A DNA stretch of 64,000 nucleotides from Agrococcus terreus (GTDB lineage: Bacteria; Actinomycetota; Actinomycetes; Actinomycetales; Microbacteriaceae): the NCBI RefSeq assembly GCF_014645235.1, contig NZ_BMLM01000002.1, forward strand, positions 292,695-356,694, given 5' to 3'. Both the position numbers and the translations under genes were made by a program. Every line of letters begins with the position of its first letter. Positions within the stretch are counted from its first letter, which is position 1. Shown here one piece after another: positions 18,132 through 26,630 of this stretch. Under the pieces are notes generated by a model. It made no database searches, was not told the origin of the DNA, and saw only the letters and a program-made list of their open reading frames with translations.

Positions 18132-19054
18132 TCGACAAGGGAGCGTCCGGTGAGCCGGAGGAAGACGTCCTCCAGGCTCGACCGGCGCACCAGGCTCGTG
18201 ATGGGCTGCAGCCCGCGCTCGTGCACGGCCGACATCGCCGCCTCGCCGTCGTCGTCGTAGACGAGGACGCGGTCGGGCAGCACCTCGATGCGGTCGCCGA
18301 TGCCCTCGATGGCGCGCGCGGCCTCCTCGTTGCGCGAGGAGCCGAAGCGCACCTCGAGCACCTCGCGCGTGGAGTACTGGCGGATGAGCGCGGAAGGGCT
18401 GCCCTCGGCGACGATGCGGCCCTTGTCGACGACGACGAGGCGATCGCAGAGCTGCTCGGCCTCGTCCATGTAGTGGGTGGTGAGCACGAGCGTCGTGCCC
18501 TCCTCCTTGAGCCGGAAGAGGCGGTCCCACAGCACGTGCCGGGCCTGCGGGTCGAGGCCGGTGGTCGGCTCGTCGAGCAGCATCGCCTTCGGGCTGTTGA
18601 TGAGCCCGCGGGCGATCGTGAGGCGCCGCTTCATGCCGCCGGAGAGGCCGTCGACGCGCGCCTTGCGCTTCTCGACCAGCTGCGCGAACTCGAGCAGCTC
18701 CTCGGCCCGCCGCTTCACGTACGGCAGCGGGAGGCCGAAGTAGCGCCCGTAGACGATGAGGTTGTCGATGACCCGCAGCTCCTCGTCGAGCTGGTCGGCC
18801 TGCGGCACGATGCCGAGCTGGGCGCGGATCTCGGGACCGTGGCTCTCGGGGTCGAAGCCGAGCACCGACAGCCGCCCGTCGCTGCGGGTGGAGGTGGCCG
18901 CGATCATCCGCATCGTCGTCGACTTGCCCGCGCCGTTGGGGCCGAGGAACCCGAACGCCTCGCCGGGCTCGATGGCGAAGTCGATCCCGTCGACGGCGGT
19001 GAAGTCGCCGTACTGCTTCCGCAGGCCCACGGCCTCGATGACTGGTGCTGGCAC
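18128..19054 (-). CDS. ABC transporter ATP-binding protein (DrrA/NodI-like)
   Basis: The ATPase of the three-gene ABC-2 exporter. The 308 residues contain Walker A GPNGAGKST near residue 42, Q-loop IVPQADQLDEEL, signature LSGGMKRRLTIARGL, Walker B MLLDEPTTGLDPQ and the H-loop TTHYMDEAEQLCDR, followed by a C-terminal domain like that of DrrA/NodI. I chose the GTG at 19054, which sits eight bases after a TACGCT -10 box; an ATG at 19108 would put non-conserved residues across that box. The substrate is unknown; drugs, lipids or polysaccharides are usual for the family. Confidence 0.92.
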   Translation of the reverse strand: MPAPVIEAVGLRKQYGDFTAVDGIDFAIEPGEAFGFLGPNGAGKSTTMRMIAATSTRSDGRLSVLGFDPESHGPEIRAQLGIVPQADQLDEELRVIDNLIVYGRYFGLPLPYVKRRAEELLEFAQLVEKRKARVDGLSGGMKRRLTIARGLINSPKAMLLDEPTTGLDPQARHVLWDRLFRLKEEGTTLVLTTHYMDEAEQLCDRLVVVDKGRIVAEGSPSALIRQYSTREVLEVRFGSSRNEEAARAIEGIGDRIEVLPDRVLVYDDDGEAAMSAVHERGLQPITSLVRRSSLEDVFLRLTGRSLVE

Positions 19055-19062
19055 GAGACCCG

Positions 19063-19068
19063 AGCGTA
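19063..19068 (-). promoter_or_regulatory. -10 box of the ABC-2 exporter operon
   Basis: TACGCT on the minus strand, eight bases before the GTG at 19054; probably leaderless. Confidence 0.5.
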
Positions 19069-19103
19069 GCCGCGGCCGGTGACACCGGCGAGCCCCCCGG
19101 CTC

Positions 19104-19149
19104 GTCAACCCGGGTTGACATCCGCCCGATCGTCAACCAAGGTTGACGC
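19104..19149 (+). promoter_or_regulatory. Promoter and double operator of the HTH-ABC exporter operon
   Basis: Two 16-bp palindromes, GTCAACCCGGGTTGAC (19104-19119) and GTCAACCAAGGTTGAC (19132-19147), lie 28 bases centre to centre. The first supplies a perfect -35 TTGACA (19115-19120); 17 bases on, the second contains CAAGGT (19138-19143), a fair -10, six bases before the ATG at 19150. A repressor binding both would block the polymerase on one face. The divergent ABC-2 operon starts only 50 bases to the left and may be co-regulated. Confidence 0.75.
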
Positions 19150-19353
19150 ATGGCACGGATCACGGCGACGGGCGAGCAGCCCGAGGGCGTCCTCGAGCGG
19201 CTCGCGGGCACCGCTTCGGCGCGGCGCGAGCTCGAGCGCGAGGAGTCGGCGCTCGTGCGACGCGCAAGAATGGAGGGGTTTGCCTGGCAGGCGATCGCGG
19301 ACGCGCTGGGCGTCACGCGCCAGGCGGTGCACAAGAAGCACGGGAAGCGGTAG
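19150..19353 (+). CDS. Small helix-turn-helix protein, likely autoregulator
   Basis: A 67-residue protein: a short Ala/Glu/Arg-rich helical N-terminal part and a C-terminal HTH in WQAIADALGVTRQAVHKKHG, whose ADALGVTRQAV is a clear recognition-helix pattern. Small proteins of this type often sit beside ABC exporters or Clp genes in actinobacteria. The gene starts six bases after the inferred -10 and directly below two palindromes, and the ABC exporter ATG follows its stop with no gap, so both are one operon. That it binds the palindromes is inference. Confidence 0.8.
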   Translation: MARITATGEQPEGVLERLAGTASARRELEREESALVRRARMEGFAWQAIADALGVTRQAVHKKHGKR

Positions 19354-21144
19354 ATGAGCGAGCGACGAGGGATGTTCGGCAGGCGGCGCGGCGACGACGG
19401 CCCGCGCGCGAGCGTGCGGGAGCTGCTGCCCTACCTCTTCCCCCGCAAGGACCTCCTCGCCGGGGCGATCGTGCTCTCGGTGCTCGGCGCCGCGGCGGCG
19501 CTCGCGCAGCCGGCGCTCGCGCAGGAGCTCATCGCCCGCGTCGAGCGCTCGTCGCCGCTCGAGTGGCTGCCGGCCCTGCTGCTCGTGCTCGTCGTCGTCG
19601 GCGCCCTGCTCGACGGCTTCCAGCACTTCCTGCTCCAGGTGCTCGGCGAGCACGTGGTGCTCCTCACCCGCCGCACGCTCGTCGCGCGCATGCTCCGGCT
19701 GCCCGTCGCGGAGTTCGACGCCCGTCGCCTCGGCGACCTCGTCAGCCGCGTAGGCGCCGACACGACCCTGCTCCGGGCTGTGCTCACGCAGGGCCTCGTC
19801 GAGTCGGTCGGCGGCCTGCTCACCATCGTCGGCGCCGTCATCGCGATGCTCGTCATCGATCCGCTGCTGCTCGGCCTCACCGTGCTCGTGCTCGTCGGCG
19901 CGATCGTCGCGATGCTCGTCGTCATGCCGCTGCTCACGCGCGCCTCCGCCGCCGCGCAGGAGCAGGTGGGGCACCTCACCTCCGCGCTCGAGCGGGCCAT
20001 CGGCGCCGTGCGGACCGTCCGCGCGGCCGGCGCGACCGACCGCGAGATCGCGACCATCGGCGAGCGCGCCGGCGCCGCGTTCGGCGCGGGCATCCGCGTC
20101 GCCCGCATCTCGGCGCTCGTCGTGCCGATCTTCGGCGTCGCGGTGCAGCTCGCGTTCCTCGTCGTCCTCGGCGTCGGCGGCCTCCGCGTCGCCACGGGCG
20201 AGATCGGCATCGCCCAGCTCGTGGGCTTCCTGCTCTTCCTCTTCCTCATGATCATGCCCCTCGGCCAGGTGGCCGGCGCGATCGCCGCCATCTCGGTCGC
20301 GCTCGGCGCGCTCGGGCGCATCCAGGAGATCGTGCGCCTGCCCGCCGAGGAGGACGGCGACGCCGAGGCCCTCCTCGTGCCGGTGCCGGATGCGCCCATG
20401 GTCGCCTTCGACGGCGTCGGCTTCGCGTATCCCGGCAGCGACGGCCGGAAGGTGCTGCACGACGTGTCGTTCGCCGTGCCCGCCGGCACCCGCACGGCGC
20501 TCGTCGGCCCCTCGGGCGCGGGCAAGTCGACGACCTTCGCGCTCCTCGAGCGCTTCTACGACGCGACCGACGGGCGCGTGCTCGTCGGCGGCGTCGACGT
20601 GCGCGAGGTGGACCGCGCGTCGCTCCGCGCCCGCATCGGCTACGTCGAGCAGGACGCGCCGGTGCTCGCGGGCACACTGCGCGACAACCTGCGGCTCGGC
20701 GCGCCCGATGCGACCGACGACGACCTCGAGGCGGCCCTCGCCTCCGTGAACCTCTCGTCGCTCGTGACGCGGTCGGATGCGGGGCTCGGCGCCGAGGTCG
20801 GCGAGGGCGGCGTGCTGCTCTCTGGCGGCGAGCGGCAGCGGCTCGCGATCGCGCGCGCGCTGCTCGCGGCCGCGCCCGTGCTGCTGCTCGACGAGTCGAC
20901 CGCCAACCTCGACGCGCGCAACGAGGCGTCGCTCAAGGCGGCGCTCGACGTGGCGAGCGAGGGGCGCACGACGCTCGTCATCGCGCACCGCCTCGCGACG
21001 GTCGTCGACGCCGACCAGATCGTGGTGCTCGACGGCGGCCGGGTGCTCGCGGTCGGCACGCACGAGGAGCTCCTCACGGCATCCCCGCTCTACCGCGAGC
21101 TCGCCGCGCACCAGCTGCTCGCCCCCGCCGACGAGCCCGCGTAG
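19354..21144 (+). CDS. ABC exporter, fused membrane and ATPase domains
   Basis: A 596-residue half-transporter of the MsbA/LmrA type that should dimerise. The N-terminal ~310 residues form six helices (SVLGAAAALAQPALAQELIA, WLPALLLVLVVVGALLDGF, LLTIVGAVIAMLVIDPLLLG, then LVGAIVAMLVVMPLL and later pairs). The ATPase domain has Walker A GPSGAGKST, Q-loop GYVEQDAPVLAGT, signature LLSGGERQRLAIARALL, Walker B VLLLDESTANLD and the H-loop IAHRLATVVDAD. The gene begins right after the HTH protein stop. Multidrug or lipid export is the usual role; substrate unknown. Confidence 0.92.
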   Translation: MSERRGMFGRRRGDDGPRASVRELLPYLFPRKDLLAGAIVLSVLGAAAALAQPALAQELIARVERSSPLEWLPALLLVLVVVGALLDGFQHFLLQVLGEHVVLLTRRTLVARMLRLPVAEFDARRLGDLVSRVGADTTLLRAVLTQGLVESVGGLLTIVGAVIAMLVIDPLLLGLTVLVLVGAIVAMLVVMPLLTRASAAAQEQVGHLTSALERAIGAVRTVRAAGATDREIATIGERAGAAFGAGIRVARISALVVPIFGVAVQLAFLVVLGVGGLRVATGEIGIAQLVGFLLFLFLMIMPLGQVAGAIAAISVALGALGRIQEIVRLPAEEDGDAEALLVPVPDAPMVAFDGVGFAYPGSDGRKVLHDVSFAVPAGTRTALVGPSGAGKSTTFALLERFYDATDGRVLVGGVDVREVDRASLRARIGYVEQDAPVLAGTLRDNLRLGAPDATDDDLEAALASVNLSSLVTRSDAGLGAEVGEGGVLLSGGERQRLAIARALLAAAPVLLLDESTANLDARNEASLKAALDVASEGRTTLVIAHRLATVVDADQIVVLDGGRVLAVGTHEELLTASPLYRELAAHQLLAPADEPA

Positions 21145-21166
21145 GCGGGCCGCGGCGCTCGCCGCG

Positions 21167-21172
21167 TAGCGT
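21167..21172 (+). promoter_or_regulatory. -10 box of the oxidoreductase gene (leaderless)
   Basis: TAGCGT, six bases before the ATG at 21179. Confidence 0.55.
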
Positions 21173-21178
21173 GAGGGC

Positions 21179-22087
21179 ATGCGCGCGGTGATGCACGACC
21201 GGTTCGGCGGGCCCGAGGTCCTGGAGCTGCGGGCGGTCGATGCGCCGCACGCGGGGCCGGGGCAGGTGCGGATCCGGGTGGAGGCCGCGGCGCTCAATCC
21301 GGTCGACTGGAAGATCTTCGGCGGCACCGCCGCCGCCACCGCGCGCGGGCTCGCGCCGCCGCTCGGCGTCGGCAACGACGTGGCCGGGACCATCGACGAG
21401 GTGGGCGAGGGCGTCGAGGGCTGGGCGGTGGGCGACCGCGTCTTCGGCTCCGCCCGCACGCGCGCGCTGCAGGAGCTGACGGTGGTGACGCCCGCGCGAG
21501 AGCGCATCGCCCGCATCCCGGACGGCCTCGACCCCGGTGTCGCCGCGAGCCTCGTCGTCGCGGGCCGCACCGCGTGGGATGCGGTGCGGAGCCTCGACGT
21601 GCGGGCCGGCGAGACGCTCTTCGTGCACGGCGCCGCGGGCGGCGTCGGGCGGATCGCGGTGCAGCTCGCCGTCGCGCGCGGCGCCCGCGTCATCGGCTCG
21701 GCGAGCCCCGCGAACCACGCGATGCTCCGCGGCCTCGGCGCCGAGCCGGTCGCGTACGGCGAGGGCCTCGCCGACCGCCTGCTGCACCTGCAGCCCATCG
21801 ACGCGTGCTTCGACTGCGCGGGCGCCGAGGGCGTCGCCGCCGCGCTGGAGGCCGACGTCACGATCGACCGCTGCATCGCGATCGCGGCGAAGGGCGCGCA
21901 CGGCGCCCGCGGCGTCGCGACCGACCTCGAGCGCACCGGCGCCCTCGACGAGCTCGCCGCGCTCGCCGCCTCCGGAGACCTCGACATCCCGATCCTCGAG
22001 CGCTACCCGCTCGAGCGGGCCGCGGACGCCTACCGCCGCCTCATGGACGGCCACGTGGCCGGCAAGCTCGTCGTCGACGTCGCCTGA
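21179..22087 (+). CDS. NADP-dependent quinone oxidoreductase-like protein (zinc-less MDR)
   Basis: A 302-residue medium-chain dehydrogenase/reductase. The N-terminal GroES-like domain has MHDRFGGPEVLELRAVDAP and VEAAALNPVDWKI, followed by LGVGNDVAGTIDEVGEGV and GDRVFGSA. The Rossmann domain carries LFVHGAAGGVGRIAVQLAVARGA. Zinc-binding Cys residues of alcohol dehydrogenases are absent, which places it in the quinone oxidoreductase/enoyl reductase group. The substrate is unknown; detoxification of quinones or enals is typical. Single gene with leaderless start and its own terminator. Confidence 0.87.
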   Translation: MRAVMHDRFGGPEVLELRAVDAPHAGPGQVRIRVEAAALNPVDWKIFGGTAAATARGLAPPLGVGNDVAGTIDEVGEGVEGWAVGDRVFGSARTRALQELTVVTPARERIARIPDGLDPGVAASLVVAGRTAWDAVRSLDVRAGETLFVHGAAGGVGRIAVQLAVARGARVIGSASPANHAMLRGLGAEPVAYGEGLADRLLHLQPIDACFDCAGAEGVAAALEADVTIDRCIAIAAKGAHGARGVATDLERTGALDELAALAASGDLDIPILERYPLERAADAYRRLMDGHVAGKLVVDVA

Positions 22088-22093
22088 CACGAC

Positions 22094-22131
22094 GGAGGCC
22101 CGCCCTCCGCGGCAGCGGCAGGCGGGCCTCC
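22094..22131. terminator. Terminator between oxidoreductase and aldehyde dehydrogenase genes
   Basis: Perfect 11-bp stem GGAGGCCCGCC with GGCGGGCCTCC around a 16-base loop, between convergent genes. Confidence 0.75.
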
Positions 22132-22142
22132 GGTCGAGCGGG

Positions 22143-23615
22143 TCAGGCGAACGGGTCGGGCATGAGCGTGTACTTCGTCTCGAGGTACTCGTGGATGCCC
22201 TCGGCGCCGCCCTCGCGGCCGAGGCCCGACTGCTTCACGCCGCCGAACGGGCCCGCGGCGTTCGAGACGACGCCCACGTTGAGGCCCATCATGCCGGTGT
22301 CGATGCGCTCGATCATGCGCTGGCCGCGCTTGGCGTCCTCGGTGAAGACGTAGCCGACGAGGCCGTACTCGGTCGCGTTCGCGAGGCGCACGGCGTCGTC
22401 CTCGGTCGAGAAGCGCTGGATGCCGACGACCGGGCCGAAGATCTCCTCGACCGAGACCGACATGTCGGCGCTGACCCCGTCGAGCACGGTGGGCTGGAAG
22501 AACGAGCCGGGGCCGTCGATGACCTCGCCGCCGGTCGTGACGCGGGCGCCCTTGGCGACGGCCTCGTCGACGAGGCGCTTGGCGTTGGCGACGGCCTTGT
22601 CCTCGACGAGCGGGCCGATCTGCACGCCCTCCTCGGTGCCGCGGCCGACCTTCATCGCCTGCACCCGCTCGGTGATGCGGCGGGCGAACTCGTCGGCGAC
22701 CGACTCGTGCACGATGAACCGGTTCGCGGCCGTGCAGGCCTGGCCGATGTTGCGGAACTTCGCGAGCATCGCGCCCTCGACCGCCTTGTCGAGGTCCGCA
22801 TCCTCGAACACCACGAACGGCGCGTTGCCGCCGAGCTCCATCGACGACTTCAGCACCTTGTCGGCCGCGAGCTTCAGCAGCTGCACGCCCACCGGCGTCG
22901 AGCCCGTGAATGACACCTTCCGCAGGCGGTCGTCGCCCAGCAGCCGCTCGGAGAGCGCGCCGGTCGACTTCGTCGTGATCACGTTGACGACGCCCTTCGG
23001 CAGCCCCGCCTCCTCCAGCAGCCCGACGAGCGCGAGCGTCGTGAGCGGCGTCAGGGTCGCGGGCTTCACGACCGCGGTGCAGCCGGCCGCGAGCGCCGGG
23101 CCGAGCTTGCGGGTGGCCATCGCGAGCGGGAAGTTCCACGGCGTGATGAGGAAGCACGGGCCCACCGGCCGGTGCGTGACGATCATCTGGCCGGTGCCCT
23201 CGGGCGTCATCGTGTAGCGGCCGTCGATGCGCACCGCCTCCTCCGAGAACCAGCGCAGGAACTCGCCGCCGTAGGCGACCTCGCCGCGCGCCTCCGCGAG
23301 CGGCTTGCCCATCTCGAGCGTCATGAGGAGCGCGAACTCCTCCTTGCGCTCCTGCAGCAGGTCGAACGCGTTCCGGAGGATCTCGCCGCGCACGCGGGCG
23401 GGCGTGCGGCCCCACGCCTCCTGCGCCTCCACGGCCGCGTCGAGCGCGCGCACGCCGTCCGCGACGGATCCGTTCGCGATCGTCTTGATCACGTCGCCGG
23501 TGGCGGGGTCGCGCACCTCGATCGTGCCGTCCTCGCCGTCGATCCACTCGCCGCCGATGAACAGGCTGCCGTGGACGGCGTCGAGCACCGCGGTCTCGCG
23601 AGCGGCGTCGGTCAT
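22143..23615 (-). CDS. gabD: NAD(P)-dependent succinate-semialdehyde dehydrogenase
   Basis: Oxidises succinate semialdehyde to succinate, the last step of the GABA shunt. The 490-residue aldehyde dehydrogenase has ITPWNFPLAMATRKLGPALAAG, the cofactor loop VSFTGSTPVGVQL, the general base Glu in MELGGNAPF and the catalytic Cys in NIGQACTAANR, and the late EIFGPVVGI motif. KPATLTPLTTL is slightly unusual where KPAExTP is common. The ATG is preceded by GGAGGACCCC. SSADH specificity is from overall sequence style; a related semialdehyde dehydrogenase is possible. Confidence 0.88.
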   Translation of the reverse strand: MTDAARETAVLDAVHGSLFIGGEWIDGEDGTIEVRDPATGDVIKTIANGSVADGVRALDAAVEAQEAWGRTPARVRGEILRNAFDLLQERKEEFALLMTLEMGKPLAEARGEVAYGGEFLRWFSEEAVRIDGRYTMTPEGTGQMIVTHRPVGPCFLITPWNFPLAMATRKLGPALAAGCTAVVKPATLTPLTTLALVGLLEEAGLPKGVVNVITTKSTGALSERLLGDDRLRKVSFTGSTPVGVQLLKLAADKVLKSSMELGGNAPFVVFEDADLDKAVEGAMLAKFRNIGQACTAANRFIVHESVADEFARRITERVQAMKVGRGTEEGVQIGPLVEDKAVANAKRLVDEAVAKGARVTTGGEVIDGPGSFFQPTVLDGVSADMSVSVEEIFGPVVGIQRFSTEDDAVRLANATEYGLVGYVFTEDAKRGQRMIERIDTGMMGLNVGVVSNAAGPFGGVKQSGLGREGGAEGIHEYLETKYTLMPDPFA

Positions 23616-23676
23616 GGGGTCCTCCTCCGGATGCGGGGCTCGGCCGGGCGGGCTGCCCGGCACGGCCCCGGCAAGG

Positions 23677-25836
23677 CTATCGCCCGGCGCCGACCCGCTC
23701 GCGCGCGAGCTTCGACGGCCACCACGTGCGCGGGCCGATCTCGAGCGCGAGCGCCGGCACGAGCAGCGACCGCACGATCGTCGTGTCGATGAGCACGCCG
23801 AGCGCCACGATGATCGCGAGCTGCAGCAGGAACAGCACGGGGATGACGCCGAGCGCCGCGAAGGTCGCCGCGAGCACGACGCCGGCCGAGGTGATGACGC
23901 CGCCGGTGACGCGGAGGCCCGTGAGCACGCCCTCGCGGTGGCCGCGGCGCGCGACCTCCTCGCGCACCCGCGTCATGAGGAAGATGTTGTAGTCGACGCC
24001 GAGCGCCACGAGGAAGACGAACGCGAACAGCGGCACCGACGGATCCATCGCGGGGATGCCGAGCGCGTGCAGGATGAGGGCGCCGACGCCGAGGGCGGTG
24101 CCGAACGACAGCACGGTTGTGAGGAGCAGCAGCACGGCGGCGACGATCGAGCGCAGCAGCAGCGCGAGGATCACCGCGATCACGACGAGGACGATCGGGA
24201 TGATGAGCGCCCGGTCATGCGTCGACGTCACGTTGGTGTCGAGCGCGGCCGCGGTCGTGCCGCCCACGAGCGATCCCTCGCTCTCGGCGTGCACGGCGTC
24301 GCGGAGGGCGAGGATCGTGTCCTGCGCCGCGTCGGAGTCGGGGGCGTCGGCGAGCGTCGCCTGCAGGAGCACGCGGCCGTCGACCACGGTCGGCTCGGCG
24401 TCGGCGAACGCCGGGCCGGGCGGCGTGGGCACGGGGATGGAGCCCGAGGACGAGTCCTCGCTCGTGATCGCGACCCCGTCGACGCCGTCGACGTCGGCGA
24501 CGACCTCGGCCGCGGCATCCGCATCCGCCTCGTCGACGAGCACGTAGGCGGGCGTGCCGGTGCCGCCGGGGAAGTGCTCGCCGAGCAGCGCCTGGCCGTC
24601 GCGCGCCTCCGACTCCCCCACGACGAACTCGCTCGAGGGCACGCCGTCGGCCTGCAGCTGCACGACGCCGACCGCGCCGGCGCCGAGCAGCAGCGCCGTG
24701 ACGATCCAGGTGGCTCGGGCGCGGCGGTCGACGAGCCGCGCGACGCGGCCCCAGAGGCCGCGCTCGGGGTCGGCGAGGCGCGGCCGCTCGGGCGTCGGCG
24801 CGACGGGCCAGAAGGCGACGCGGCCGAAGGCGAGGAGCAGCGCCGGCAGCATCGTGAGGCCCGCGAGGATCGCGGCGCCGATGCCGATCGACGCGACGGG
24901 CCCGAGCTGCTGGTTCGAGACGAGGTCCGACAGCAGCAGGCACAGGAGGCCCGCGATGACGGTGCCGCCGGAGGCGAGGATCGGCTCGAACGAGCCGCGC
25001 CAGGCGCGCACGGTGGCCCGCCAGGCGGAGCGCTCCTCGCCGAGCGCCTCACGGAAGCGCGCGGTGTAGAGCAGGCCGTAGTCAGTCGCGGCGCCCACCA
25101 CGAGGATGAAGAGGATGCCCTGCGTCTGCCCGGAGAGGGTGAGGATGCCGGCCTGCGCGAGGGAGAACACGACGAGGATGGCCAACGACAGCGCGGCGAC
25201 CGAGGTCGAGAGCACGAGGATCGGGAGCAGCGGCGAGCGGTAGACGACGATGAGGATGACGAGGACGGCCGCGAGGGCGACGAGCAGCAGGATGCCGTCG
25301 ATGCCCGAGAACGCCTCCGCGATGTCGGCGGTGAACCCGGCCGGCCCGGTGACCTCGACCACGAGGCCCGCCGGGAGGCCCGCGGCGGCGACGGCCGCCC
25401 GCACGGCCGCCACGGCCTCCGCGGGCTCGGGGGCGTCGTCGGACGCGTCGAGCACGGCCACGAGCTGGGCGGCCTGCCCGTCCTCGCTCGGGATGAGCGG
25501 CGAGGCCTCCACCACCACGGGCAGGTCGGCGACGTCGGCCGCGAGCGACTCGAGCGCCGCGAGGTCGTCGGCGTCGAGCTCGCGGTCGGCCGCGGCGACG
25601 ACGATCGCCGGGAGCTCGTCGTCGCCGAGGAAGCCGGCGAGCGCCTCCTGCACCTGCGTCGACTCGGCGCTCGCGGGCAGGAAGCTCGTCTGGTCGTTCG
25701 TCGAGACCTCGGAGATGCGGCCGAAGAGCGGGCCTCCGGCGCCCGCGGCGCCCAGCCAGGCGACGATGAGCAGCGCGGGGAGGAGGATGCGCAGCCAGGT
25801 GTGGAGCCGGCGTCGCGGAGCAGGAGCCTCGTTCAT
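23677..25836 (-). CDS. MMPL-family RND transporter
   Basis: A 719-residue transporter with the MmpL plan: one helix after a basic N-terminus (WLRILLPALLIVAWLGAAG), a large extracytoplasmic loop, a cluster of five helices near residues 175-330 including LVVGAATDYGLLYTARFREALGEERS, a helix near 375, a second loop and a final helix cluster with the conserved VFLVALGVDYNIFLMTRVREEV. The GaaxDY and GVDYN motifs carry the proton-relay residues. MmpL proteins export lipids or drugs. The ATG is six bases after TAGTAT, inside an AT-rich dyad that probably binds a repressor. Confidence 0.9.
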   Translation of the reverse strand: MNEAPAPRRRLHTWLRILLPALLIVAWLGAAGAGGPLFGRISEVSTNDQTSFLPASAESTQVQEALAGFLGDDELPAIVVAAADRELDADDLAALESLAADVADLPVVVEASPLIPSEDGQAAQLVAVLDASDDAPEPAEAVAAVRAAVAAAGLPAGLVVEVTGPAGFTADIAEAFSGIDGILLLVALAAVLVILIVVYRSPLLPILVLSTSVAALSLAILVVFSLAQAGILTLSGQTQGILFILVVGAATDYGLLYTARFREALGEERSAWRATVRAWRGSFEPILASGGTVIAGLLCLLLSDLVSNQQLGPVASIGIGAAILAGLTMLPALLLAFGRVAFWPVAPTPERPRLADPERGLWGRVARLVDRRARATWIVTALLLGAGAVGVVQLQADGVPSSEFVVGESEARDGQALLGEHFPGGTGTPAYVLVDEADADAAAEVVADVDGVDGVAITSEDSSSGSIPVPTPPGPAFADAEPTVVDGRVLLQATLADAPDSDAAQDTILALRDAVHAESEGSLVGGTTAAALDTNVTSTHDRALIIPIVLVVIAVILALLLRSIVAAVLLLLTTVLSFGTALGVGALILHALGIPAMDPSVPLFAFVFLVALGVDYNIFLMTRVREEVARRGHREGVLTGLRVTGGVITSAGVVLAATFAALGVIPVLFLLQLAIIVALGVLIDTTIVRSLLVPALALEIGPRTWWPSKLARERVGAGR

Positions 25837-25861
25837 GCAGACATACTACATATAGTCTGGC
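25837..25861 (-). promoter_or_regulatory. AT-rich operator/promoter of the MMPL gene
   Basis: On the plus strand CAGACATACTACATATAGTC spans this site; CAGAC and GTCTG form outer arms and ACTACATATAGT is a near-perfect inner dyad. The -10 TAGTAT for the minus strand lies within it, six bases before the ATG. Its low GC stands out in this genome; TetR-type operators look like this. Confidence 0.55.
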
Positions 25862-25886
25862 TACATGACTGCGCGGGAGGCCCGCG

Positions 25887-26459
25887 TCACGCGGAGGCGA
25901 CCACCTGCACGCCCTTGTCGCGCAGCTCGTCGAGCGCGGCCGCGCGCGTCTCGGGCGAGACCGCCGAGGTGAGCCCGTCGATCACGCGCACGGCGCGGCC
26001 GGCGAGCGCCGCGTCGAGCGCGGAGGCCTTCACGCAGTGGTCGGTCGCGATGCCGACGACGTCGAGCTCGTCGATGCCCTGCTCCTCGAGGATCTCGTCG
26101 AGCGTCTCGCCGTCCTCCGTCTCGCCCTCGAAGGCGGAGTAGGCGGGCTTGCCCTGCCCCTTGCGGATGTGGACGTCGATCGCGAGCGCGTCGAGCGCGG
26201 GGTGGTACTCGGCGCCGGGCGTGCCCGCCACGCAGTGCACGGGCCAGGTGCCGACGAAGTCGGGCTCGCCGCTCGCGAAGTGCCCGCCGTTGTCGTTCTC
26301 GGCGTCGTGCCAGTCGCGGCTCGCGATCACGAGGTCGTACGGATGCGTGCGGAGGTGCTCGGCGATCGCGGCGGCCACCGCCGCCCCGCCCTGCGTGCCG
26401 AGCGCGCCGCCCTCGGTGAAGTCGTTCTGGACGTCGACGATGAGGATGCCACGGGCCAT
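25887..26459 (-). CDS. pncA: Nicotinamidase-type cysteine hydrolase
   Basis: Hydrolyses nicotinamide to nicotinate for NAD salvage. The 190-residue isochorismatase-fold protein has the catalytic Asp in LIVDVQNDFTEGGAL, the metal-binding ASRDWHDAENDNGGHF segment (Asp, two His), the catalytic Lys in IRKGQGKPAYSAFEG and the nucleophile Cys in VGIATDHCVKASALDA. This set matches nicotinamidase/pyrazinamidase. It starts six bases after a TAGTCT box, so it has its own leaderless promoter despite the small genes just upstream on the same strand. Confidence 0.92.
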   Translation of the reverse strand: MARGILIVDVQNDFTEGGALGTQGGAAVAAAIAEHLRTHPYDLVIASRDWHDAENDNGGHFASGEPDFVGTWPVHCVAGTPGAEYHPALDALAIDVHIRKGQGKPAYSAFEGETEDGETLDEILEEQGIDELDVVGIATDHCVKASALDAALAGRAVRVIDGLTSAVSPETRAAALDELRDKGVQVVASA

Positions 26460-26465
26460 GCGTGC

Positions 26466-26471
26466 AGACTA
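26466..26471 (-). promoter_or_regulatory. -10 box of pncA (leaderless)
   Basis: TAGTCT on the minus strand, six bases before the ATG at 26459; overlaps the stop of the small membrane protein gene. Confidence 0.55.
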
Positions 26472-26630
26472 CCCAGCCGAGTCGTGCGCCGCGGCGCGCC
26501 GCGCATCGATGCCGGAGGGCGCCGCGGCGCGGATCCGCGCGGGCTCCGGCTCGGTGGCCGCGAGCACGGCGACGAGCAGGGCCAGGATGCCGGCGGCCGC
26601 GAGGATCGCGACCAGCAGCTCGGGGATCAT
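26469..26630 (-). CDS. Small single-pass membrane protein, unknown
   Basis: A 53-residue protein with one N-terminal helix (PELLVAILAAAGILALLVAV) and a polar tail containing TEPEPARIRAAAPSG and ending DARRAAAHDSAG. Its ATG overlaps the stop of the next gene upstream by four bases (ATGA), which supports translation. I do not recognise the family. It and the 87-residue gene form a two-gene operon. Confidence 0.55.
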   Translation of the reverse strand: MIPELLVAILAAAGILALLVAVLAATEPEPARIRAAAPSGIDARRAAAHDSAG

